A stretch of DNA of 9,424 nt from JAZMZS01 sp045580775 (GCA_045580775.1 JAZNOK010000114.1:1-9424), one strand, 5' to 3'; numbered from the stretch's first letter, positions 1 through 5,993 are shown. The notes: generated from the letters alone by a model not told the origin. Program-made: numbers and translations.

Positions 1-323
1 GAGCTTGTATTCATCGAAAAGGGAGAGACTGCCTTCTTGCACTCGGCGTAAAACATCCATATACCGATAAGGACAAGAATGGATATAACGTCAATGCTCG
101 ATACGATCGAGCTCAACCCCACAAATACCGAATACAGAATAGCCGCAGGCAGATACAGACGGTGCTTTCCTATCTGCTTTATGATCTCTACTGCTGTAGG
201 GTAAGGGGGTCTTGGCGGGGGTGTGTTGCCCGGTTGCGTGAACGGGACTGTATTTTGCAGTCCGCACGTGGGACAGCTTGTGTAATTGTCTGCGTATTCT
301 GTTCCGCATCTGTTACATTTCAT
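1..323 (-). CDS. zinc-ribbon membrane protein, 3' end outside window
   Basis: Function unknown. The visible 107 residues begin with a zinc ribbon of two CxxC pairs (C3/C6 and C17/C20, CNRCG and CPTCG). A Pro-rich linker follows at about residues 28-42, then two hydrophobic stretches at about 53-72 and 76-95 that look like membrane segments with a very short turn. The start is the ATG at 321-323: a GAGGTGA ribosome binding site lies at 328-334, and the ATG overlaps the stop of the upstream FkbM gene as ATGA, which suggests translational coupling. No stop is met before the left edge, so the gene is partial. Small proteins with an N-terminal zinc ribbon and C-terminal membrane helices are common in Clostridia and mostly uncharacterised; no role is claimed. 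The reading frame is well supported by the Cys pairs and the coupling. Confidence 0.8.
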   Translation of the reverse strand, partial: MKCNRCGTEYADNYTSCPTCGLQNTVPFTQPGNTPPPRPPYPTAVEIIKQIGKHRLYLPAAILYSVFVGLSSIVSSIDVISILVLIGIWMFYAECKKAVSPFSMNTS

Positions 324-1411
324 TTTGTCACCTCATTTTTCTTTATTGCACATATGTATACGTCCCATGCAGGAATGTATTTTTTGCGTCTGAGATACAG
401 GTCATAGCCGTCATATTCCTGTGCCAGTTTGTTTATCAGAGAAAATATATCTCGGGAACGGTGATAAACACAGACCAGCAGATCGGGATATGAGCGGAGT
501 ATGGAACTTCGGCTTCCGTCAAGAGCCTCGTGTTCGCATCCCTCGACATCGTATTTGATATAGTCGGCTATATCCCCATCTAATATATTATCAATTTTGT
601 CGAGTTTTGTCAATATGTTGCCTTGGTCAGAAAATGCAGAATTTCTGTTTCCCTGCGAGGAAAAGTTTCCCTCAGTACACTCGGACCAAGCACCGCAGTT
701 GATAGGTATTACCTTTTTTTCTGCCTCTGCGTAAGAACATAATTTTTTGTAGCTTTTTGCATCAGGCTCCAATGCATAGATCTTCTCTATGCTTTTGCCC
801 TTTTTGATCAGCTCTGCAGACGACTCTCCTCTGTAGGCTCCGGCATCTACGCATACTTTGTATGAGCCGTAATCATACAATCCTTCCCCATCGTCACATA
901 CTGTATCTGTCAGATAGGTTATGTCACCTGTCAGCTTGAAGTTAACAACACTGCAAAAGATCTCCTTTGAGACGTCATCTGCGAGTGAGCTATAGGCATT
1001 TTTTATTTTATCGTAGTTATCAGAGTAGAATGCAGAGTCAAACAGCTCACCACCGCATACCGGAACATCGGGTGCATACAGCTCCTGCTCGGACGCTATG
1101 CGGCGGATGTTATCTATTACGTCATCCAGAGATGAGCCGAATGCCAGCAATACAATAAAAGAACCGTATTTTTCCTTTGCTTCACTGTAGGAAAGTACAC
1201 GCTTACCGTGAAAGTGATGTCCGCGTACAAATCCGTCGCTGGCAAAAAAGCCGTCTATCGGAATGCCTCTTTTTTCAAGCTCGCACAGAATCTTATCAGC
1301 ACCGTTACCCATGCCGTACATGAGAATGGGCTTTTTTGAGTTTGCCAGCCTTTTCCATAGGTCCTCTGCGAGAGGGAGGTTTGGCAGTTGGGTGGGGATT
1401 TTTTTGTTCAT
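320..1411 (-). CDS. FkbM family methyltransferase with N-terminal Rossmann-like domain
   Basis: Probable S-adenosylmethionine-dependent O-methyltransferase of 363 residues. The C-terminal half carries the family's features: a SAM-binding loop VDAGAYRGESS at 188-198, an acidic residue after the next strand (E215 in LEPD), and the conserved block IKYDVEGCEHEAL near 284-296. The first ~120 residues form a separate domain with a glycine-rich loop GMGNGAD at 33-39 and a second strand/loop near 86-93, resembling the nucleotide-binding fold found before sugar-modifying and FkbM domains. Family members methylate hydroxyls on sugars, polyketides or glycans; the substrate here is unknown because no glycosyltransferase lies nearby. 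The ATG at 1409-1411 has a GAGGAA site 5 bases upstream. It is the first gene of a two-gene unit with the zinc-ribbon protein. The family is confident, the reaction is inferred. Confidence 0.88.
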   Translation of the reverse strand: MNKKIPTQLPNLPLAEDLWKRLANSKKPILMYGMGNGADKILCELEKRGIPIDGFFASDGFVRGHHFHGKRVLSYSEAKEKYGSFIVLLAFGSSLDDVIDNIRRIASEQELYAPDVPVCGGELFDSAFYSDNYDKIKNAYSSLADDVSKEIFCSVVNFKLTGDITYLTDTVCDDGEGLYDYGSYKVCVDAGAYRGESSAELIKKGKSIEKIYALEPDAKSYKKLCSYAEAEKKVIPINCGAWSECTEGNFSSQGNRNSAFSDQGNILTKLDKIDNILDGDIADYIKYDVEGCEHEALDGSRSSILRSYPDLLVCVYHRSRDIFSLINKLAQEYDGYDLYLRRKKYIPAWDVYICAIKKNEVTK

Positions 1412-1427
1412 TTATATTCCTCGTTAC

Positions 1428-1456
1428 TTGACTGTTTTTTGTTTATGTGTTATCAT
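1428..1456 (+). promoter_or_regulatory. sigma-A-type promoter of the HIT gene
   Basis: TTGACT at 1428-1433, a 17-base spacer, and TATCAT at 1451-1456, about 30 bases before the HIT start codon. Its -10 box overlaps the -10 box of the opposite-strand fkbM promoter by two bases. Confidence 0.7.
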
Positions 1457-1483
1457 TATACCATATTAATACCACGGAGGTAA
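1455..1483 (-). promoter_or_regulatory. extended -10 promoter of fkbM
   Basis: On the minus strand a perfect TATAAT (1455-1460) is preceded by TGG, giving an extended -10 motif. A weak -35 (TTACCT, 1478-1483) lies 17 bases upstream. Transcription would start near 1448 and run through the -35 region of the HIT promoter, so both promoters cannot be occupied at once. Confidence 0.65.
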
Positions 1484-1487
1484 AGAG

Positions 1488-1829
1488 ATGGATTGCTTAT
1501 TTTGTAAGATCGTAGCGGGAATTATCCCCTCTACCAAGGTATATGAGGACGATTATGTATATGCCTTTTACGATATTGCTCCTCAGGCGAAGATACACGT
1601 TGTTGTAATTCCAAAGGAGCATATAGCGGCACGTGCCGACGATATCAACGAGTCCAACTCCGCTGTTATAGCCAAGATCTTTGAGGCTATACCTAAGGTT
1701 GCCGCATCAGCAGGGATCGAGGGCGGTTACCGCATAGTAAATAACTGCGGAGAAAATGCATGCCAGAGTGTATCTCATATACACTTCCATGTACTTGGAG
1801 GAGAAAAGCTCTCTGAGCGTATGGCGTAA
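1488..1829 (+). CDS. HIT family (HINT-like) nucleotide-binding protein
   Basis: Small histidine-triad protein of 113 residues, the normal size for HINT-type phosphoramidases, which hydrolyse adenosine or guanosine monophosphate conjugates with amines in the cytosol. The catalytic triad HIHFHV is at H97, H99 and H101, followed by the family's LGG. An N-terminal CLFC pair (C3, C6) fits the zinc site of many bacterial members, and the PKEHI block near residues 42-46 is also typical. The ATG at 1488 follows a GGAGG site with 7 bases between. The gene is transcribed alone from the promoter just upstream and ends at a strong hairpin. The physiological substrate is not known for most bacterial members, so the family assignment is firm and the reaction is by homology. 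Confidence 0.94.
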   Translation: MDCLFCKIVAGIIPSTKVYEDDYVYAFYDIAPQAKIHVVVIPKEHIAARADDINESNSAVIAKIFEAIPKVAASAGIEGGYRIVNNCGENACQSVSHIHFHVLGGEKLSERMA

Positions 1830-1838
1830 CTGAGTTTA

Positions 1839-1871
1839 AAAAATCGACTGTGCAAAACACAGTCGATTTTT
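1839..1871. terminator. bidirectional intrinsic terminator
   Basis: A perfect 14-bp stem (1839-1852 with 1858-1871; core ATCGACTGTG) closes a CAAAA loop. The stem ends in an A-run on one side and a T-run on the other, so it provides a U-tract on either strand. It lies between the convergent HIT and aspartate kinase genes. Confidence 0.92.
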
Positions 1872-1880
1872 GTATCTTAA

Positions 1881-3197
1881 TTAACCGACAAACTCGTCGT
1901 ATATAGCGGATATAGCTCTCTGATAGTCCTTTTCATCCACTCCGAGTATGACATTGATCTCACTTGATCCCTGGTCTATCATACGGATGTTGATACCTTT
2001 GGCAGCACAAGCACGGAACAGACGAGCCGCCGTGCCGCGTGCACTGATCATTCCGCGTCCTACGGTAGCGATCAGAGCAAGGTCGGATTCTATGTGTACG
2101 GAGTCAGGCTTTACGGATTTTTTGATACCGTTGATGATGGCATCTGTCTTGCCCTCGATCTCACTGTTGGCAACGACAACGCACATGGTATCAATACCTG
2201 AGGGAAGATGCTCGAAGGATACCTCGTTTTCCTCAAGTACGGAGAGGATCTTTCTGCCGAAGCCTATTTCAGAGTTCATCATATCCTTTTCAATATTGAT
2301 GATAGAGAAACCTGTCTTTCCTGCTATTCCTGTGATGATCGTCTCGTAGTTGTAGTGGTCACTCTCGGCAACTATCATAGTGCCCTTGTCCTCGGGTCTG
2401 TTGGTGTTCTTTATATTTATCGGAATGCCGGCATATCTGACAGGGAATATAGCATCCTCATGCAGAACTCCCGCACCCATGTATGAAAGCTCACGGAGCT
2501 CTCTGTAGGTTATCTCGTCGATCGGCTTGGGGTTAGAGATTATACGGGGGTCAGCCATCAGAAATCCCGATACATCGGTCCAGTTTTCATAGATATCTGC
2601 ATTTGCAGCTCTTGCTACGATAGAACCTGTAATATCAGAGCCTCCGCGGGAGAAGGTCTTTATCGTGCCGTTGGGCATAGATCCGTAAAAGCCCGGAATG
2701 ACTGCTCTTTGGTGCTGTGCGAGCTTTGCCGAGAGAACTTCGTTGGTTCTCTCAGAGTCAAAGGTTCCGTTATCCTTGAAAAAGATAACTCTGGCTGCAT
2801 CTATAAAGTGATATCCGAGATACTTTGCGAGGATGATACCGTTGAGGTATTCTCCGCGGCTCGCAGCATAGTCGCGGCCGGGATGGGAAGAAAACGCTCC
2901 CTCTATTTTGTCAAACTCTCCTGTCATATCAAGATCAAGACCGAGGTCTGTTATGATGCCGTTGTATCTGTCTCTGATCGCGGAGAACAACTCGGAGATA
3001 TCCTCTCCCGCATCTGCCTTTTCGTAGCAGGCATAGAGCATGTCTGTTACCTTTATATCCGAGGAAAATCTCTTTCCGGGTGCAGAGGGAACGACATAGC
3101 GTCTTTCATTTTCAGCCTTTATGATCTCTGCGACTTTTCTGAATTGGCTTGCATCAGCAAGGGAAGAACCGCCGAATTTTACGACCTTGATGTTCAC
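1881..3197 (-). CDS. aspartate kinase
   Basis: Phosphorylates L-aspartate with ATP, the first step towards lysine, threonine and methionine (EC 2.7.2.4), in the cytosol. The 438 residues hold the amino-acid kinase domain first: KFGGSS at 7-12, an SRGGSDITG nucleotide/substrate loop at 183-191, and WTDVSGFLMADPR at 206-218. Two ACT domains follow at about 288-360 and 370-438, the second with QGSSEIN at 409-415, the segment that binds amino-acid effectors in this family, so feedback inhibition is expected. There is no homoserine dehydrogenase domain. The start is a GTG at 3195-3197 with AAGGAG 9 bases upstream, chosen because it puts the KFGG motif at the usual distance. It is a single gene with its own consensus promoter and no lysine riboswitch in the short leader. 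Which end product inhibits it cannot be read from the sequence. Confidence 0.95.
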   Translation of the reverse strand: MNIKVVKFGGSSLADASQFRKVAEIIKAENERRYVVPSAPGKRFSSDIKVTDMLYACYEKADAGEDISELFSAIRDRYNGIITDLGLDLDMTGEFDKIEGAFSSHPGRDYAASRGEYLNGIILAKYLGYHFIDAARVIFFKDNGTFDSERTNEVLSAKLAQHQRAVIPGFYGSMPNGTIKTFSRGGSDITGSIVARAANADIYENWTDVSGFLMADPRIISNPKPIDEITYRELRELSYMGAGVLHEDAIFPVRYAGIPINIKNTNRPEDKGTMIVAESDHYNYETIITGIAGKTGFSIINIEKDMMNSEIGFGRKILSVLEENEVSFEHLPSGIDTMCVVVANSEIEGKTDAIINGIKKSVKPDSVHIESDLALIATVGRGMISARGTAARLFRACAAKGINIRMIDQGSSEINVILGVDEKDYQRAISAIYDEFVG

Positions 3198-3251
3198 TTG
3201 TATTTTCTCCTTTTTATCAACTGTGACAATAGCATTTAATTATTCTATTGT

Positions 3252-3280
3252 ATTATACATTTTTATACAAAATGTGTCAA
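3252..3280 (-). promoter_or_regulatory. consensus sigma-A promoter of aspartate kinase
   Basis: On the minus strand a perfect TTGACA (3275-3280), a 17-base spacer and a perfect TATAAT (3252-3257). The predicted start near 3245 leaves a leader of about 48 bases, too short for a riboswitch or T-box. Confidence 0.88.
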
Positions 3281-3293
3281 CGGTAAAAATGTA

Positions 3294-3335
3294 TAACAAA
3301 GCATGGTGACCGTGGGGCGGGTTTGTGCTTTGTTA
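3294..3335. repeat. 10-bp inverted repeat between divergent promoters, candidate operator
   Basis: TAACAAAGCA at 3294-3303 and its exact complement TGCTTTGTTA at 3326-3335 flank a 22-base G-rich spacer. The arm centres are 32 bp apart, about three helical turns. The right arm ends one base before the probable -10 of the DUF1015 gene, and the left arm lies 13 bp upstream of the aspartate kinase -35. Because it lies upstream of both predicted transcription starts it is more likely a DNA site than an RNA hairpin. A role is inferred only. Confidence 0.5.
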
Positions 3336-3336
3336 C

Positions 3337-3342
3337 TATAAT
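3337..3342 (+). promoter_or_regulatory. probable -10 box of the DUF1015 gene
   Basis: A perfect TATAAT on the plus strand, about 90 bases before the start codon. No good -35 lies 17 bases upstream (the region is G-rich), so the promoter may need an activator or may be a chance match. Confidence 0.4.
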
Positions 3343-3394
3343 TATATGTGATACAGCTAATAATGATAAAAAAGGTTGAAAAAAAGGAGAAAAA

Positions 3395-3421
3395 ATGATA
3401 GTATATATACAATGCATTTAG
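3395..3421 (+). other. possible 8-codon leader ORF before DUF1015
   Basis: ATG at 3395 is preceded by AAGGAG (3384-3389) at an ideal 5-base distance and reads MIVYIQCI then TAG at 3419-3421. It is in a different frame from the DUF1015 gene, and its stop lies just before that gene's own GGAGG. Translation of it could affect ribosome loading on the main gene, or it could be fortuitous. It shows no run of one amino acid and no attenuator hairpin follows it, so classic attenuation is unlikely. Confidence 0.3.
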
Positions 3422-3432
3422 CGGAGGTTGAG

Positions 3433-4641
3433 ATGAGCAAACTTTTTTCTGCGGCAGATATTTTGATGCCGAGATGTGATAATACGGATATGAGCAAGTG
3501 GTCGTGTATAGCCTGCGATCAGTTTACAAGTGAAGGCGAGTATTGGAGACAGGTCGAAGGGCTGGTGGGAGATGTGCCCAGCACCCTCAGACTGTTTTTG
3601 CCTGAGATTTATTTATCGAATGCTGATACAGCTATCCCGCAAATAAACGCAAATATGCATGAGTATTTAGATACAGTGCTATCTGAGAATAAAGATGTAA
3701 TGGTCTATGTCCGCCGTACTATCCCTGACGGCAGAGTCAGAGAGGGAATAGTAGGTAAGGTGGATCTCGAGGAGTACGACTATAGATCGGGCAGCCGTGC
3801 AAGCATCCGTGCTACAGAACAGACCGTGCTTGAGAGAATACCTCCGAGAGTTGCTATCAGGCGTGATGCAGAGATAGAACTGCCGCATATAATGATGCTC
3901 TATGATGATGCAGAGGATATCCTGTGCAGCAACGTAAGAGAAAAAAAGGATACATATAGCCGTGCATACTGCTTTGATCTTATGATGGGGGCAGGACATA
4001 TCGAGGGATATTATCTGAGTACGGATATGGCAGAGTTTGTCTGTGAGTATATAGAGCAAAAACGCAGAGAGGGACTGGCTCTTTGCGTAGGAGACGGAAA
4101 TCACTCTCTTGCTTCTGCCAAGGCTCTGTATGAGGAGATAAAGGAAGAGCTTGGCGAGGATGCAGCACGCAATCACCCTGCACGCTATGCTCTGTGCGAG
4201 ATAGTGAATATTCATTCTTCTGCACTGGACTTTGAGCCTATACACAGAATAGTTACAAACTGCGATACAGAGAAGCTTTTGGCGTTTTTTGCCTCCCGGT
4301 GCAAGGGAACAGATACTCATACTCTCAGGTATATCACGAGCCGTGGAGCGGGAGAGGTGAAGCTTGAGTGCAGCAGTGCAGCAATATCGGTCGAGCCTCT
4401 GCAGCGTCTGCTTGACGAGTATCTTTCTGACAATGCAGGAGAGATAGATTATATACACGGAGATGAGTCACTGATCAAGCTGTCGAGCAGGGAGAATACC
4501 ATCGGTATATTCTGCGAGCCTATTTCTAAAGGCGGACTCTTTGAAGCTGTAAAAAACGGCGGATCTCTCCCGAGAAAGACCTTCTCTATGGGGGTCGCCC
4601 TTGAAAAACGCCACTATCTTGAAGCAAGAAAAATTAAATAG
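3433..4641 (+). CDS. DUF1015 family protein
   Basis: Protein of 402 residues matching the DUF1015 family along its full length. Recognisable blocks are ACDQFTSEGEYW near 27-38, a RATE...IPPR...ELPH segment near 125-152, the signature VGDGNHSLASAK at 219-230, VNIHSSALDFEPIHRI, YIHGDESL, and the C-terminal LPRKTFSMG...EKRHYLEARK. The protein has no signal peptide or membrane segment and is probably cytosolic. Its reaction is not established to my knowledge; from memory, homologues often sit beside serine biosynthesis genes in Clostridia, but none is seen here. The ATG at 3433 is chosen because GGAGG lies directly upstream and the family normally begins close to this point. In-frame starts further upstream (ATG at 3412, TTG at 3376) lack a well-placed site. 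It is a single gene ended by a strong hairpin. Confidence 0.88.
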   Translation: MSKLFSAADILMPRCDNTDMSKWSCIACDQFTSEGEYWRQVEGLVGDVPSTLRLFLPEIYLSNADTAIPQINANMHEYLDTVLSENKDVMVYVRRTIPDGRVREGIVGKVDLEEYDYRSGSRASIRATEQTVLERIPPRVAIRRDAEIELPHIMMLYDDAEDILCSNVREKKDTYSRAYCFDLMMGAGHIEGYYLSTDMAEFVCEYIEQKRREGLALCVGDGNHSLASAKALYEEIKEELGEDAARNHPARYALCEIVNIHSSALDFEPIHRIVTNCDTEKLLAFFASRCKGTDTHTLRYITSRGAGEVKLECSSAAISVEPLQRLLDEYLSDNAGEIDYIHGDESLIKLSSRENTIGIFCEPISKGGLFEAVKNGGSLPRKTFSMGVALEKRHYLEARKIK

Positions 4642-4655
4642 ATCTGTATGATTAT

Positions 4656-4688
4656 GCGGGGAAAGCTTTTTAGGAGAGCTTTCCCCGC
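4656..4688. terminator. strong hairpin after DUF1015, no U-tract
   Basis: A perfect 12-bp stem (GCGGGGAAAGCT at 4656-4667 with its complement at 4677-4688) and a 9-base loop, 14 bases after the stop codon. No T-run follows; the next bases are GTTGTC. It resembles the hairpin after thiT. It probably stabilises the 3' end or terminates transcription, but it is not a canonical intrinsic terminator. Confidence 0.6.
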
Positions 4689-4716
4689 GTTGTCTATGGA
4701 ATTATTTTGAAAACTC

Positions 4717-4745
4717 TTGACAAGATGAGATTTGCGTGATACAAT
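4717..4745 (+). promoter_or_regulatory. promoter of the thiT transcript
   Basis: Perfect TTGACA at 4717-4722, a 17-base spacer, and TACAAT at 4740-4745 preceded by TGA (extended -10). Transcription should begin near 4752, about 25 bases before the TPP aptamer. Confidence 0.85.
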
Positions 4746-4776
4746 AATCGACAGAAATCGTGTAAAACCGAATAAC

Positions 4777-4857
4777 AATCAGGGGTGCTTCATGTGAGGC
4801 TGAGACGGGAGACCGAACCCTTTTACCTGATACGGATAATACCGGCGTAGGGAGATT
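4777..4857 (+). ncRNA. TPP riboswitch (thi-box) aptamer
   Basis: The conserved thi-box elements appear in order: AGGGGTGC at 4781-4788, CTGAGA at 4800-4805, AACCCTT, ACCTGAT, and CGGATAATACCGGCGTAGGGA-like bases across 4833-4853. The usual TGG...CCA pair is replaced by CGG...CCG, which preserves pairing. P1 is short (AATC with GATT at 4854-4857). A CGG-GAGA-CCG mini-hairpin with a GNRA loop sits between CTGAGA and the second P2 arm. The intrinsic terminator at 4889 lies about 30 bases downstream, so thiamine pyrophosphate should stop transcription before thiT. That fits its location ahead of a thiamine transporter gene. Confidence 0.96.
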
Positions 4858-4888
4858 ATGCATTTAAAAAGTACTTATCATCTTCTTG

Positions 4889-4919
4889 CCGTGCGGTGTT
4901 GCACGGTTTTTATTTTTTT
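4889..4919 (+). terminator. riboswitch-controlled intrinsic terminator
   Basis: CCGTGC (4889-4894) pairs with GCACGG (4901-4906) around a GGTGTT loop, followed by a long T-rich run (4907-4919). It lies between the TPP aptamer and thiT and is the expected expression platform. Its left arm can pair partly with aptamer bases (for example TACGG at 4831-4835), a possible antiterminator that I could not fold. Confidence 0.88.
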
Positions 4920-4983
4920 AGCCGGGGATATGTGTGTGCACCGCGTATCTTTTCGGTAATAATAAGGCAAGGAGAATGAAAAA

Positions 4984-5637
4984 ATGAAAACAAAAACAAA
5001 CACACAAAAACTAATGACATGCTCTATGATGATAGCTATAGCGACGGTGCTTGCTCTTATCTGCGAGTATATTCCGTTTCTTAACCTTCCGTTCGGCGGA
5101 GGATTTACTGTAGCGAGTATGCTGCCGATAGTGCTCGTGTCATATATGTTCGGTATAGGATGGGGTGTCGGGTGTGCATTTACCTATTCGCTTGTACAAA
5201 TGCTGGTAGGATTTCGTACAGTTTCGGCGTTTTTTATGCCGGCTGATGAAAACTATGCAGGATCTCTCGCGGCGGCACTCGGGATATGCTTTATTGATTA
5301 CGTGCTCGCTTACAGCCTGCTAGGACTCGGAGGGGCATTCAGAGGAGTGAAAAACAAAACGCTTAGCATCGTGCTGTGCGTAGTATTTGCTTTATCACTT
5401 CGCTATGTCGCTCATATCGTGTCGGGTTATATATTCTTCGGTGCATGGGCGGAGTGGTTCTTTACCCAGGAAGGATTTTACGCTGTCGGAAAGAACATCC
5501 TCGCTATATTCTCGGGAGGCGGGCTTGCTCTCGTGTATTCGATATTCTATAACGGACTCTTTATGATACCTGAGATAATAATCACATCTATCGTAGCTGT
5601 GCCGGTATCAAGACTCCCGCAGATAAAGAAGGCGTAA
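4984..5637 (+). CDS. thiT: thiamine ECF transporter substrate-binding subunit ThiT
   Basis: S-component of an energy-coupling-factor transporter, a membrane protein that binds thiamine and docks onto the shared EcfA-EcfA'-EcfT module, which is not in this window. It has 217 residues with about six hydrophobic segments, slightly longer than typical ThiT (about 180-200). The ThiT signature is near the centre: RYVAHIVSGYIFFGAWAEW at 140-158, with H144, W155/W158, Y166 and N171 placed like the known thiamine ligands. Helix 1 (MMIAIATVLALI) carries small residues of the kind that contact EcfT. The ATG at 4984 follows AAGGAG by 9 bases. The gene is alone on its transcript and is controlled by the upstream TPP riboswitch, which supports thiamine as substrate independently of the protein match. 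Confidence 0.94.
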   Translation: MKTKTNTQKLMTCSMMIAIATVLALICEYIPFLNLPFGGGFTVASMLPIVLVSYMFGIGWGVGCAFTYSLVQMLVGFRTVSAFFMPADENYAGSLAAALGICFIDYVLAYSLLGLGGAFRGVKNKTLSIVLCVVFALSLRYVAHIVSGYIFFGAWAEWFFTQEGFYAVGKNILAIFSGGGLALVYSIFYNGLFMIPEIIITSIVAVPVSRLPQIKKA

Positions 5638-5679
5638 GGAATAACGCGTCCAAAATGCATAAAAGCTGTTTGAAAGTGG

Positions 5680-5716
5680 TACGGGGGAAACCTTTCTCGA
5701 AAAGGTTTCCCCCGTA
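5680..5716. terminator. strong hairpin between convergent thiT and rubredoxin genes
   Basis: A perfect 16-bp stem (TACGGGGGAAACCTTT at 5680-5695 with its complement at 5701-5716) and a 5-base CTCGA loop. No U-tract follows on the thiT side (TTGTCATC). It probably ends both convergent transcripts and resembles the hairpin at 4656-4688. Confidence 0.65.
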
Positions 5717-5744
5717 TTGTCATCAATAAATATCAATTATATTC

Positions 5745-5903
5745 TTATTCAGCAGGGCTGAAGCTGTCCTTGCCTACACCGCAGAGTGCACACTCAAAGT
5801 CCTCGGGAAGATCCTCAAACTTTGTACCGGGCTCGATTCCTGCCTCGGGAAGGCCTGCTTCCTCGTCATATTCCCATCCGCAAAGATCACATACGTATTT
5901 CAT
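5745..5903 (-). CDS. rubredoxin
   Basis: One-iron electron carrier of 52 residues, the usual size. The Fe(Cys)4 ligands are C5 and C8 (CDLCGWEYD) and C38 and C41 (CALCGVGKDSF). The block GIEPGTKFEDLPEDF at 22-36 is typical. Two common residues differ: the Trp before the second Cys pair is Phe36, and the usual CPxC is CALC (Ala39). The ATG at 5901-5903 follows AAGGAG by 8 bases. It lies downstream of the flavodiiron protein gene on the same strand, 144 bases away, with no convincing promoter between, so cotranscription is likely. Rubredoxins are the standard electron donors to flavodiiron proteins and to superoxide- and peroxide-reducing enzymes in anaerobes, which suits this location. Confidence 0.96.
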   Translation of the reverse strand: MKYVCDLCGWEYDEEAGLPEAGIEPGTKFEDLPEDFECALCGVGKDSFSPAE

Positions 5904-5956
5904 TGTTGTTTCTCCTTTTATTAAGTTTTGAATTATTTAATTTCAGCTTTTTGATT

Positions 5957-5993
5957 GCCCTTTCATCCTTCGCTACGCTCAAGGAGACAGGGC
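5957..5993. repeat. short interspersed-type palindrome
   Basis: An imperfect 37-base hairpin in the gap between the flavodiiron and rubredoxin genes: GCCCT (5957-5961) pairs with AGGGC (5989-5993), and TCCTT (5966-5970) with AAGGA (5981-5985), around the core CGCTACGCTC. The core resembles the TTCGCTACGCTCA-type repeats scattered between genes in many bacterial genomes, including Ruminococcus (from memory). It could stabilise or process the mRNA between the two genes. Whether it is repeated elsewhere in this genome cannot be seen here. Confidence 0.55.

Noticed and set aside
3198..3251. Lysine riboswitch before aspartate kinase
   Set aside because: The leader after the consensus promoter is only about 48 bases and holds no conserved elements or terminator.
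3304..3316. T-box-like string (TGGTGACCGTGG) upstream of DUF1015
   Set aside because: It needs an insertion to match the T-box core, and there is no room upstream for a specifier stem and no following terminator.
3376..3432. Upstream extension of DUF1015 to a TTG at 3376 or an ATG at 3412
   Set aside because: Neither has a well-placed ribosome site, the added residues are low-complexity Lys-rich or unlike the family, and ATG 3433 has GGAGG directly upstream.
3679..4458. Long open frame of 259 codons on the strand opposite DUF1015
   Set aside because: It lies wholly inside a well-supported conserved gene, has no ribosome site, and its translation shows no recognisable domain; it is an antisense shadow.
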